Shown: piece by piece, positions 44,052 to 52,657 of the stretch | How the letters are laid out: each line of letters begins with the position of its first letter | Position numbering within the stretch: the stretch's first letter is position 1 | Source of the DNA: DATFVA01 sp963747755 | Lineage (GTDB): Bacteria > Bacteroidota > Ignavibacteria > Ignavibacteriales > Ignavibacteriaceae | Reading direction: 5' to 3' | DNA length: 64,000 nt | NCBI GenBank assembly: GCA_963747755.1 | Contig: CAVVGK010000018.1 | Location: forward strand, 124,001-188,000 | The notes under the pieces: generated by a model | Databases searched by the model: none | The model's input: the letters and a program-made list of their open reading frames with translations, nothing else | Told to the model about the DNA's origin: nothing | Position numbers and translations under genes: made by a program

Positions 44052-45950
44052 TTGAAACTAGTCCTATTTTTTCTGTTACTTACCGCATCCTGCTTTCCGC
44101 AGAAGATAACAACATCATCTATTGTACTCGAGGATATTAATTTTTCGGTAAAAGTAACAGGACTGCCGGATTCGATCAGCAGCGCAGGAATCACTTTTAC
44201 GTCGGATGGAAAATCGCACGACTACCTTCTACGGGTGAACAAAGGAACCATTGATACCTCTCTGTCGCTGGATAGAACAGGCGACTTTACCATAAGTCTC
44301 CCCGCGTACAAAACAGAAGCAAGTTTACGCGTCCTTCCGGGCATACTCAGTATCCTCCCTCCGCTGATTGCCATCATCCTGGCACTCATCTTCAGGCAGG
44401 TTGTTGTTTCACTTCTTTTTGGAGTATACCTGGGTGCCGTTTTCATATACGATTACAATCCGCTTACCGGGTTCCTGAGGCTGATCGATACATACATCAT
44501 CAACGCCATTGCAGACACTTCCCACATACAGGTGATTGTTTTTACGCTGCTTTTCGGCGGAGTAATCGGGTTAATATCAAAAAGCGGCGGAACGCGCGGT
44601 ATTGCAAACCTTGTTACCGGTTTTGCAAGGACGCGGAGATCAAGTTTAATTGCCACGTGGTTTTCGGGCATCCTTATCTTCTTTGATGATTATGCCAACT
44701 CGCTTGTTGTGGGGAACCTGATGCGTCCCGTTGCTGACAAGATGCGGATATCGCGGGAGAAACTCTCCTTCTTTGTTGATGCCACCGCAGCTCCGGTAGC
44801 CAGCATTTTTATTGTAAGCTCCTGGATCGGGTATGAAGTCGGCCTGATACAAAACGGGCTGCATATTATAGGTTCTACCGAGAATGCCTATGACATTTTT
44901 CTACAGACCATACCTTACCGTTTCTATCCGATCGCAATGCTGATATTTGTCTTTATGACTGCCTTTCTGCAGAGAGACTTTGGTCCTATGTACAAAGCCG
45001 AAAAAAGAGCGGTAGAAGAAGGTAAGCTCAACAGGGATCGCGCAACCGTTTCCAGGGATCTCACAGAGACCTCCGATATCTTCGGGAATGAAGAAAAAGC
45101 GAAATGGTACAACGGTATTATTCCCATTGCGGTGATCGTGATAGGTACAATAATAGGACTAATATACACCGGGATCGATTCACTGAGAGAGCAGGGGATA
45201 ACAGATTACACGATACGAGGTATTATCGGGAACTCAAATTCATACGCTGCGCTGCTGTGGGGAAGTTTTTCTGCGTGCCTCGTTGCGGCGGTGATGATTT
45301 TATGGCAGAAGATAATGACGCTGAACGAAACCATTGACGCCTGGTTCCTGGGATTAAGATCGATGCTGCTGGCGGTGATAATATTAAGTCTGGCCTGGTC
45401 GATCGGGAACATCACGCAGGATATGAAGACCGCTGATTACATTATCAGCATAATAAGCGACACAGTAAATCCCAGGCTGCTTCCGGTAATAGTATTTCTC
45501 GTCTGTGCGTTAACCAGCTTTGCGACGGGGACAAGCTGGGGAACAATGGCCATAATGATGCCGATTGTGATTCCCCTTGCACATTCAGTTTCGGTGTTGA
45601 ATCATTACGGTCCCGTTGACTATGATATAATCCTTCACGGAGTGATAAGTTCTGTGCTTGCGGGTTGCGTATTCGGCGATCACTGCTCACCCATTTCGGA
45701 CACGACGATACTAAGTTCTATGGCATCCAGCTGCGATCACATAGAGCACGTGCGAACACAGCTGCCGTATGCCGTACTTACGGCAGTATTCTGTATGCTG
45801 ATCGGCGACATCCCCACAGCCTGGGGATTTTCCCCTTATTTATCGATAGTAATCATCTCCGCCGTCCTAACAGCTGTGCTTTACATATTCGGTAAGTCCG
45901 TTAAATACGAACCCCCAACTGCCCCCGGTTTTAACCGCCGCGTTCACTGA
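44052..45950 (+). CDS. NhaC-family Na+/H+ antiporter with an exported N-terminal domain
   Basis: 632 residues from a TTG. Residues 1-18 are a signal-like helix ending SCFPQ, residues ~19-95 an all-beta, Ig-like soluble segment, and from ~97 a membrane transporter of about 12 helices begins (LPGILSILPPLIAIILALIFRQVVVSLLFGVYLG in part). NhaC landmarks follow: GGVIGLISKSGGTRGIA, FFDDYANSLVVGNLMRP, DATAAPVASIFIVSSWIGYE, FATGTSWGTMAIMMPIVIPL, and VFGDHCSPISDTTILSSMAS. Sodium/proton exchange or amino acid/organic acid exchange is the family role. The folded extra domain before the first helix is not usual for NhaC and would lie in the periplasm. Confidence 0.85.
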   Translation: MKLVLFFLLLTASCFPQKITTSSIVLEDINFSVKVTGLPDSISSAGITFTSDGKSHDYLLRVNKGTIDTSLSLDRTGDFTISLPAYKTEASLRVLPGILSILPPLIAIILALIFRQVVVSLLFGVYLGAVFIYDYNPLTGFLRLIDTYIINAIADTSHIQVIVFTLLFGGVIGLISKSGGTRGIANLVTGFARTRRSSLIATWFSGILIFFDDYANSLVVGNLMRPVADKMRISREKLSFFVDATAAPVASIFIVSSWIGYEVGLIQNGLHIIGSTENAYDIFLQTIPYRFYPIAMLIFVFMTAFLQRDFGPMYKAEKRAVEEGKLNRDRATVSRDLTETSDIFGNEEKAKWYNGIIPIAVIVIGTIIGLIYTGIDSLREQGITDYTIRGIIGNSNSYAALLWGSFSACLVAAVMILWQKIMTLNETIDAWFLGLRSMLLAVIILSLAWSIGNITQDMKTADYIISIISDTVNPRLLPVIVFLVCALTSFATGTSWGTMAIMMPIVIPLAHSVSVLNHYGPVDYDIILHGVISSVLAGCVFGDHCSPISDTTILSSMASSCDHIEHVRTQLPYAVLTAVFCMLIGDIPTAWGFSPYLSIVIISAVLTAVLYIFGKSVKYEPPTAPGFNRRVH

Positions 45951-45992
45951 ACCCCCCATTGCCTTCGATTTCATTCGACTGATGGCTTTCAC

Positions 45993-46012
45993 TGAACCTC
46001 TTTAGAGGTTCA
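45993..46012. repeat. short perfect palindrome, REP-like
   Basis: TGAACCTCT-TT-AGAGGTTCA, a 9-bp perfect stem with a 2-nt centre, 43 nt after the antiporter stop. No T tract follows, so a terminator function is doubtful. Similar 'CCT-(T/A)-AGG' palindromes appear at 56672 and in the 115-bp array. It overlaps the end of an FG-GAP gene remnant. Confidence 0.6.
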
Positions 46013-46285
46013 ATATTTGTAATTACATACAGTTAAATCCAACCACCAACCGCGTACAGGGGTTGAAAGCTTAGGCTGATAGAATTCAGCGAAAGGTGTT
46101 GTGTCTATCGTTTCACCGCCATAATACAGGAAAGCCTTTCCCTTGGGGAAAGGCCAATCACCGAAATCACCCGCAATTACGTAATCATCGTAACCTTCAT
46201 TATTAACATCACCTATTCCGAAAGCATCTGCCAGGTAATTATAATTATCATTCCCGGTATAATGAAAAATTACATTTGGGACAAT
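46010..46285 (-). pseudogene. FG-GAP repeat fragment (gene remnant)
   Basis: A minus-strand frame open from 46285 to a stop at 46010 has no start codon but reads LADAFGIGDVNNEGYDDYVIAGDFGD... followed by GKAFLYYGGE, a typical integrin-alpha FG-GAP blade. Two stop codons lie just upstream in the same frame. It is the remains of a larger secreted propeller gene and abuts a decayed phosphatase fragment in another frame. Confidence 0.7.
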
Positions 46286-46700
46286 TCATCATGTCTGTTA
46301 TTAAGAATAGTCTGTTTTACTTTTTCCATTCCGAAGTTTTCATCTTTTTTATTTGACGTCTCTGTAATTCCATCAGTCAGTAATATGAATAAATCTTTCT
46401 TGTTACATACTGTACTGTTTGTTGTATAATTAAAATCTTTTGTCGCCGCAATTGGAAGGTGTTTTATTATCAATTCATCAAAATTGTTTGAATCATCTGC
46501 AAGTTTTAAAATCGGAAGATGACCTGCTGTTGAATATTCTCCTGCGCAAGATTCATTTCAGCCTGAAGTCGAAAATTTTTTATTCCCTCCTTATTTATAA
46601 ATATAACAAGCAGTATATATCCCAGAACCATTGTTACTAAAATTCCGAGGGCATCAAAAGATGCTCTTGGGGGGAATACGGAAAGCGGTTTGGAAACGAG
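46270..46700 (-). pseudogene. SpoIIE/RsbU-type PP2C phosphatase remnant with internal deletion
   Basis: From 46700 downwards the minus strand first reads a membrane helix (LGILVTMVLGYILLVIFINKEG) and the start of a SpoIIE domain (RLQAEMNLAQENIQQ, family 'E...A..IQ'). At about 46527 the frame shifts and the text jumps directly to AGHLPILKLADDSNNFDELI ... DLFILLTDGITETSN, the C-terminal part of the phosphatase (family 'NAGH.P..L', 'L.L.TDGv.E'). The central catalytic ~110 residues are missing. The C-terminus is also cut, running into the FG-GAP fragment. Dead as a phosphatase; a 67-residue frame at 46270-46473 survives but is unlikely to be a real protein. Confidence 0.8.
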
Positions 46701-46722
46701 CTAACCATAGTAAATGGATTTT

Positions 46723-49700
46723 TTACTTCATCAGGATCATCTTCTTTGTCTGCGTAAAGCCGTTAGTTTGCAGGCGATAGAAATAAACACCGCTCGCCAG
46801 CCCGGTTCCGTTAAACTGCACTGCATAAGTTCCGCTATTTAAAAATCCGTTAACAAGTGTTTTTACTTCCTGCCCGAGTACATTATAAACGATAAGAGTC
46901 GCTTTGTCCGAAGACGCAAGTTCAAATTTAATTGTGGATACAGGATTGAACGGATTCGGGTAATTCTGATAAAGTGTAAACTTATCAGGAACTGTATTAT
47001 GTTCGTTTTCAATTCCTGTTATCGATCCATAGCCGACAGCCGGAGTCCAGCCTTTATTATTATTTTCATGAACTTCATTTGCAATTGCATTTTCCTGGTC
47101 AAGTACTACATAAATTCTCAGGCTGTCTAAATTCTGGCTGAGAGGTATTGCCCAATGGACTGAAACATTCCTGTAGCCGCGCGCCGCAATAGTTGTATCA
47201 ACTGTTGTCTGGGCTATCATAGTTCCGCCATTGTCCGGATCATCTTTATAAAATTTTACACTGAAGGGAGTTGTAACAGCCTGCAGTCCGAAGTTTCGTA
47301 TTTTGGCAAAAATGGTAACAGTATCTCCACCAAGCGGCTGAATCTTTGATAATCTTATATCCCTTGAACGATACCGGTATGTTGTATCATTTGCCGGAAG
47401 GGGATAACCCTTTTCAGTGTCGTATCTCCAGGGTAGACTAAAAGCCAGGTCGCTTTTATTGCCATAGTGAGTCTGCCAGAATGAATTTCCCCCGATAGGC
47501 AATTGAGTAACTTTGTAATCCAAGGCAAGAGCACCATAAGATGTCCAGTAAGCATAAGGCTGTACATAATAAGTTCCGCTGGTTCCAAACTGACTATTCA
47601 AATGACCAAGGTCGCCTCTTACTTCAAGAGAATTCTGAACCCTGACTGTCTGCGTGGAAATTTCACCCTTATTATAATACCCGCTTGCATCTACATCCAC
47701 ACCTGCATCAAAGCCGAATAAATTTATTGAGAGATCGAGACTTGCGCCAACTTCCAGTCCTTCATCCCAGCTTGTTTCAACATTATTTTCCTGGAATGAT
47801 TGAATCATAAGGGAAGTAAAACTGTTTCCCGTAGCCCCGATAGTTTGTTCCGGAAAGTCTACAATAACCCGGGCTGTATCGTAAGTATCCGTTGATCTGT
47901 AAGAAAGTACATTACCTGTTTCGTGATCGGGTCTGAACTGGTTGCCGAGTAAATCATCATCCTTCATCTCTATCCATAAAGGCCGCGGGCTTTTGGGAAT
48001 AGTTACCATAAAATATCCTATTGGTGTCGGATCTTCGCCGTTATAGACAGGATACTCGTAAAAATCTATATCAAAAACATTCGAATATATCCAGTCGTCT
48101 CCTGCAGCAACCCTGCCGGTGGTGATCGTATACGATGTTCCGGAAGATTGTTTATTACTAAAGTTCTCACCGTAAGTTGCTGTGACTTTTTCTTTGAGTA
48201 AAAACTCTGAAGCGGTTATCGAAGCGTCGCCGCCCCAGTCTTCGTGCACTTCTGTAGTGATTGTAGTATCGCTGGTTGTGGATTGTATATACGAAGAAGA
48301 GAAACCGCAGTTCTGATCAGGATAACATCCGCTCAAATCGTAAGTAGTTCCATCAATAATATCATAGTGGATCGGCGGAGTGTTCAGAACCACTTCCGGC
48401 TGCATAATTCCTCTTCGGCTGTAATGAACAGGATCACCCAGCCTTACCCTGTCGCCGTCAAAATCTCCAAGGGCAATTGCATATTTTCTTTCATTAAAGT
48501 TTCTCGGTATTGATTCTTCCTGCATTCTTTCTGCTTTTACCGTGTAGGTTGTAAGCGTTGAATCGAGACTATACACACCCATTTGAAAATACTGCAAACC
48601 TCCCGGCTCAAAGTCCTGGAAATTTTTCACAACTACAATCTCCGCACTCTGGTCAAGGTCCATATCACCGACAGCAAGAAAAGCATCACTGTCCCAGTTT
48701 GCCCCCGACGTCAGCCCGGTTCGCTGTGATTTATATTGTGCGTTGAGATTATTATCAATTGAATAAACGTAAAATGTATTGTCTGACATTAAAACCAGTT
48801 CATCATGATTATCCCTGTTAAGATCACCTGCGGCTACATTAAACATTGGCAGATCATTCGGACTTACTAAATTCGCAGCCACTCTTTTTGAATCATCAAC
48901 TATTATTGAATCAAGATTGTCCTTTATATCAAGAAGATAAACGTAAGTATCATTCCCCGGCTGATCTCTCTGGAAAAATGAGAACCCGTAAGCAATTTCT
49001 TCCTCAGCATCTCCGTCAAATGATCCTGCAGTACCATCTATATTCACATCATCTACAGTATATGCAGGCTGCTCAAAAACCTGTTTGGAAGATCTTCTTA
49101 CAAAATTTCCGCTGCTGTCGATAGTATAAATTGTAATCCATAAAGCCCAGCTGCTTCCCCCCGCAGGCTTCAGAAACAGTAGAGCAATATCATCATAACC
49201 GTCGCTGTTAAAATCACCGGTAACAACATCAAAATTATTCAGAAATACTTCAGTGCTGTAAGACGGCTCATCATTTATATTTCCCTCCAGGTGGGGAACA
49301 AGACTTCCCGGATTAAACCCGCATAACTGAAGATGTATTGTTGTATCCTGCCCCTGGAATGCCACTACAAATTCTTCCTGGGGATTACCATAAAAGTTTC
49401 CCGCCGCAACATGTATTTTATTTTTTTGAAAAGATGCCAGTCCGTTTAACGTCAGCTCATTGGTGTTCGTCCACGATAACGATTCATGATTTATTTCAGG
49501 AACAGATACCCGCACCGTGTTATCTCCCGATTCCCAGGCAGCAACTATATTTTTATATTTTCCGTCAAGAAAATTCCCTGATGTAACGGCAAGAGTTTTA
49601 TTTCCCGTAATGGACGAATCAATCTCCAGCGGTTTTCTTACAAGCGTAGAATCAACACCGCCCGGCTGGGTTAAATCGAGGTCGTAAATTCTCTGATGCA

Positions 49701-49878
49701 GGTTCTGGTTATTCGAAGTTTCCCCCTGGCTCCATATCATAATTAATTCATTCGAATTAACAAGATCCTTTACCTGGTTAAGCCTGTCCCTGTAACCGGA
49801 ATTTTGTGCAAGTGTGCATATGCTGAAGGTGAAAAATACTACAAAAGCAAAAAGATAGACTAGTCTGCTCTTACTCAT
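46723..49878 (-). CDS. large T9SS cargo protein: FG-GAP repeats, beta-rich central region, CARDB-like domain
   Basis: 1051 residues. Signal peptide ending CTLAQ with Gln at +1. Residues ~50-500 hold FG-GAP/VCBS-like units (VVTGDFNSDGYDDIALLF, NVAAGDLNRDNHDELVLMS, LAVGDMDLDQSAEIVVV, IALGDFDGDRVRL). Residues ~540-800 are a long Ser/Thr-rich all-beta stretch with alternating polarity (TSYTITTGRVAAGDDW, GLEVGASLDLSINLFGFDAG) that I cannot assign. Residues ~830-950 look like a CARDB domain (KIRNFGLQAVTTPFSVKFY ... ENNNKGW). The C-terminus is a T9SS type A domain (LYQNYPNPFNPVSTIKF ... TQTKKMILMK). Likely a large surface or secreted protein; activity unknown. Confidence 0.8.
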   Translation of the reverse strand: MSKSRLVYLFAFVVFFTFSICTLAQNSGYRDRLNQVKDLVNSNELIMIWSQGETSNNQNLHQRIYDLDLTQPGGVDSTLVRKPLEIDSSITGNKTLAVTSGNFLDGKYKNIVAAWESGDNTVRVSVPEINHESLSWTNTNELTLNGLASFQKNKIHVAAGNFYGNPQEEFVVAFQGQDTTIHLQLCGFNPGSLVPHLEGNINDEPSYSTEVFLNNFDVVTGDFNSDGYDDIALLFLKPAGGSSWALWITIYTIDSSGNFVRRSSKQVFEQPAYTVDDVNIDGTAGSFDGDAEEEIAYGFSFFQRDQPGNDTYVYLLDIKDNLDSIIVDDSKRVAANLVSPNDLPMFNVAAGDLNRDNHDELVLMSDNTFYVYSIDNNLNAQYKSQRTGLTSGANWDSDAFLAVGDMDLDQSAEIVVVKNFQDFEPGGLQYFQMGVYSLDSTLTTYTVKAERMQEESIPRNFNERKYAIALGDFDGDRVRLGDPVHYSRRGIMQPEVVLNTPPIHYDIIDGTTYDLSGCYPDQNCGFSSSYIQSTTSDTTITTEVHEDWGGDASITASEFLLKEKVTATYGENFSNKQSSGTSYTITTGRVAAGDDWIYSNVFDIDFYEYPVYNGEDPTPIGYFMVTIPKSPRPLWIEMKDDDLLGNQFRPDHETGNVLSYRSTDTYDTARVIVDFPEQTIGATGNSFTSLMIQSFQENNVETSWDEGLEVGASLDLSINLFGFDAGVDVDASGYYNKGEISTQTVRVQNSLEVRGDLGHLNSQFGTSGTYYVQPYAYWTSYGALALDYKVTQLPIGGNSFWQTHYGNKSDLAFSLPWRYDTEKGYPLPANDTTYRYRSRDIRLSKIQPLGGDTVTIFAKIRNFGLQAVTTPFSVKFYKDDPDNGGTMIAQTTVDTTIAARGYRNVSVHWAIPLSQNLDSLRIYVVLDQENAIANEVHENNNKGWTPAVGYGSITGIENEHNTVPDKFTLYQNYPNPFNPVSTIKFELASSDKATLIVYNVLGQEVKTLVNGFLNSGTYAVQFNGTGLASGVYFYRLQTNGFTQTKKMILMK

Positions 49879-50112
49879 AAATTGAATCTCCTGTTATGCT
49901 GAAATGCTCAATTGGGCAGCGCAGGAAAAGGAAAGTAATCCTGCAGCTGTTAAATATACCTGGGTTAAACAAAGATAATAAATAATCCTTTAAATCCTTC
50001 TCACATTTCCCTTCATCTTTACCCTCAGTTTTAACTACCTGGCTAAAAAAAATGGTACAACCTTCAGCTTTTACCGTAAAGGAGATCCTCTACTGGGATT
50101 CTCTTGCTTTTT

Positions 50113-52428
50113 TTATCTGACTAAAATCATTTTTCTGGTTTCCAGTTGTGAACTTGTTTTTAGCTGATAGAAATATACTCCGCTTGGCTGATTGATGGCA
50201 TTCCAGATGATCTCGTAGGCTCCTGCAGGTTTTTGTTCGTTCACCAGGGTTTCAATTTCGTTACCGAGTATGTCAAATATTTTTAGCTCTACACCTGATG
50301 ATTGCGGAATTGAGTATCTGATTGTGGTTGCCGGATTGAAGGGGTTGGGATAGTTTTGTAATAATGAAAAATTGATTGGGGGATTGTTGTCGTCTTCTGC
50401 GGAAACTGATTGGTACTGAACTTTCAGAACGGCAATACCGCGACTAACACAGCTCATCCAGAGTTCGTAACCGTCGGATAATTCAAGTACTTCTAAATCG
50501 TCGATTGATGAGTTTGGTATTCCTCCCCATTGGGGCAGTCCGCCGGGAGGTGCAGGAAAGGTTCCGACGTTCGTTCCGTCGTACCAGCATAATCCGGCAT
50601 CGTCTGATGGGTACTCGCTATCATATTGCATCCAGAGGCGTCCGTCAGAAGTGACTGCCAGGGGACGTACATGTTCGCCCGGAAATGGCCATCCTGAGTC
50701 ATGCAGGAACATTTGATATGTTCCTGTATTGGAATCCAGACGGATCAGTGTGCTGCCGGTGCTCGTAAATTGCGTCCAGGATCCGATCCATAGTATGCCG
50801 TTTGTGTCGGCTGCCAGTCCTGTAAACCAGGCTGCCGCTCCCGGGAAATCGCTTATAGAGCGGGAGAATGTATTAATTCCATCGGTGCGGAGAATTTCGT
50901 AATCTGTTGCTGCTAAAATTGTCCCCGGTAATTTCGGATCTTTCTGAATTTTGGAACCCCACCCGGTTATCGGCATCGTGGTCCAGCCGGTGCCATCGAA
51001 GTACCTGAGATTGTAGTATTCACCGAGAACCCAGAGCCGGCCTTGTGAATCTTCACACATCCGCTCTGCTCCGTCACCCTCGGAGAGCTGATTAAAACCC
51101 GAGCCTGTCCATTCGTGAATGCCGTATAACCAACTTGGGGAAACCGCTACAAATCCATTTGAGGGGCGGTAGGCCAGTGCATCGCAGAAGTCATTGGGAA
51201 ATGGCCAGTCGTTTCCTAACCCGTATGTAAGCTGATTCCAGCACATCCAGCGTTCGCCGTCGAACCTGACCATCCCGCCGATTCCGGCACCGGCGTTGGC
51301 CCCGGTGTACATATATCCGTTTACGGGATCAAGTGTCAGATCCCGGTTGAAACTGTCAAAATTGCTTGTGTTGGTTACCCTGTAACGCTGCCATTGCCCG
51401 GTCTGTACGTCGTACTTTGCCGCACCACCGACTCCGCTGACCCAAACATTCCCTGCCAAATCGATATCTACTGCGGTTGTATTCGTTCCCGGATTCCAGG
51501 ATCCGAGATTTGTCCATTGGGTTCCGTCGAACTGGTAAACGTTAGCGCCGCCGTCAACCAGTATAGCACGACCATCACCATAAGCTTTAAATGCATTGGT
51601 ACTGAATGCAACTGCAGGATAAGGGGGAGAAGGTGTTACCCAGGTACCATCGGGACGGCGGCAGTCGAGTGTTTCCCAATCGCCGGGAGTTTCCGGCATC
51701 CGGAGAGCCCAGAAATTTCCCGCATCGTCTACACAGTCCTGGCCCGGTATCCCCGCTACTTCCCCCGGTGACTGCGGTGTCCAGGAAGTCCATGCCTGCG
51801 TATCACTGTCAAACCGGAAAACGTATCCGAAGTAGCTGTCGGCCGACCAGATATAGTAACCTCCGCCTTGTTTGGGTTGTGCTGCGAGGTGAATGTTGCC
51901 GGTATTCCATTGTGTCCAGTTATCATTGGAAGGGTCGTAACTAACACAGCCGTTGTTCGAAAACCATATTGTTCCGTCCGGCGCCGTCTCTACGTCGAAC
52001 GTCCTTTCATCTGATAAAGGTGAGTTTCCGGAGCCGAAACGGGTTAGTGAGGCCGGACCGGCAGCCGGATCGAAGAGGAGTGCTCCCCGGCCGGTTGCCA
52101 TCCAGAGTCTGCCGTTTAAATCGGGAACTATATCCTCCACTATCATACAGCCGTCTTCATAGGGATTGCCGATGGCTTCGTAATCAACATTTGAGTAGTT
52201 GACCCAGCGATTTTCGCTCTGAATGAACCTGGCAAAACCGCCTTCCCCAAAGAATGGATCATAGCCGCTGATGTATGGATTACCTTCAGGATCGATCCAG
52301 AGCGCATAGTTGTAATCGCCCTGAAGACCGGTGTTTCCCGCCCGGTAATAACGCCAGGAATAATCCTGCGCTATTATGGCCCCTGTTGTGCTGAATATCA
52401 GGATTATTGTAAGCGAAAAATATCTCAT
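50113..52428 (-). CDS. T9SS cargo protein with regulator-type beta-propeller
   Basis: 771 residues. Signal peptide ending TGAIIAQ, Gln at +1. Residues ~30-650 contain a run of propeller repeats of the 'two-component regulator propeller' kind: LNGRLWMATGRGALLFDP, DGTIWFSNNGCVSYDP, AGNVWVSGVGGAAKYD, QGRLWVLGEYYNLRYFDG, NGILWIGSW, DGRLWMQYD, i.e. G-x-x-W-x-(G/S) units. Such blades are common in the sensor part of HTCS regulators; here they are secreted and end in a T9SS domain (SLLQNYPNPFNPATTIRY ... LETRKMILVR). The neighbouring upstream gene is a hybrid kinase with AraC output, but no direct link is shown. Binding function presumed; ligand unknown. Confidence 0.8.
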   Translation of the reverse strand: MRYFSLTIILIFSTTGAIIAQDYSWRYYRAGNTGLQGDYNYALWIDPEGNPYISGYDPFFGEGGFARFIQSENRWVNYSNVDYEAIGNPYEDGCMIVEDIVPDLNGRLWMATGRGALLFDPAAGPASLTRFGSGNSPLSDERTFDVETAPDGTIWFSNNGCVSYDPSNDNWTQWNTGNIHLAAQPKQGGGYYIWSADSYFGYVFRFDSDTQAWTSWTPQSPGEVAGIPGQDCVDDAGNFWALRMPETPGDWETLDCRRPDGTWVTPSPPYPAVAFSTNAFKAYGDGRAILVDGGANVYQFDGTQWTNLGSWNPGTNTTAVDIDLAGNVWVSGVGGAAKYDVQTGQWQRYRVTNTSNFDSFNRDLTLDPVNGYMYTGANAGAGIGGMVRFDGERWMCWNQLTYGLGNDWPFPNDFCDALAYRPSNGFVAVSPSWLYGIHEWTGSGFNQLSEGDGAERMCEDSQGRLWVLGEYYNLRYFDGTGWTTMPITGWGSKIQKDPKLPGTILAATDYEILRTDGINTFSRSISDFPGAAAWFTGLAADTNGILWIGSWTQFTSTGSTLIRLDSNTGTYQMFLHDSGWPFPGEHVRPLAVTSDGRLWMQYDSEYPSDDAGLCWYDGTNVGTFPAPPGGLPQWGGIPNSSIDDLEVLELSDGYELWMSCVSRGIAVLKVQYQSVSAEDDNNPPINFSLLQNYPNPFNPATTIRYSIPQSSGVELKIFDILGNEIETLVNEQKPAGAYEIIWNAINQPSGVYFYQLKTSSQLETRKMILVR

Positions 52429-52657
52429 AAGGTTTCAACCTTTTTCTGATTATAAAATAGATGATAGCACAGTAAACGAAGTGTGGTTATAGTGACTAAA
52501 AACAATTTTTCGGGCGCCGAAGTTCCCGTATAGTACTTTACGGTTTATCCGGAAAAGCCGGACAGGTGCGCCTATAATGAAGGAGTGAAATAAACAAAAA
52601 AATGACCGTCAGATAAGTTAATATAAAATCAGAACAAGAGGTTGACCGGCCGCGGGG

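Noticed and set aside
46270..46473. 67-aa frame as an intact small protein
   Set aside because: It is the C-terminal piece of a broken SpoIIE phosphatase; upstream catalytic part is gone and the frame begins inside the domain.
52429..52657. riboswitch or small RNA between the propeller protein and the hybrid kinase
   Set aside because: Only a 5-bp TCCGG/CCGGA stem was seen; no known riboswitch core and no terminator.
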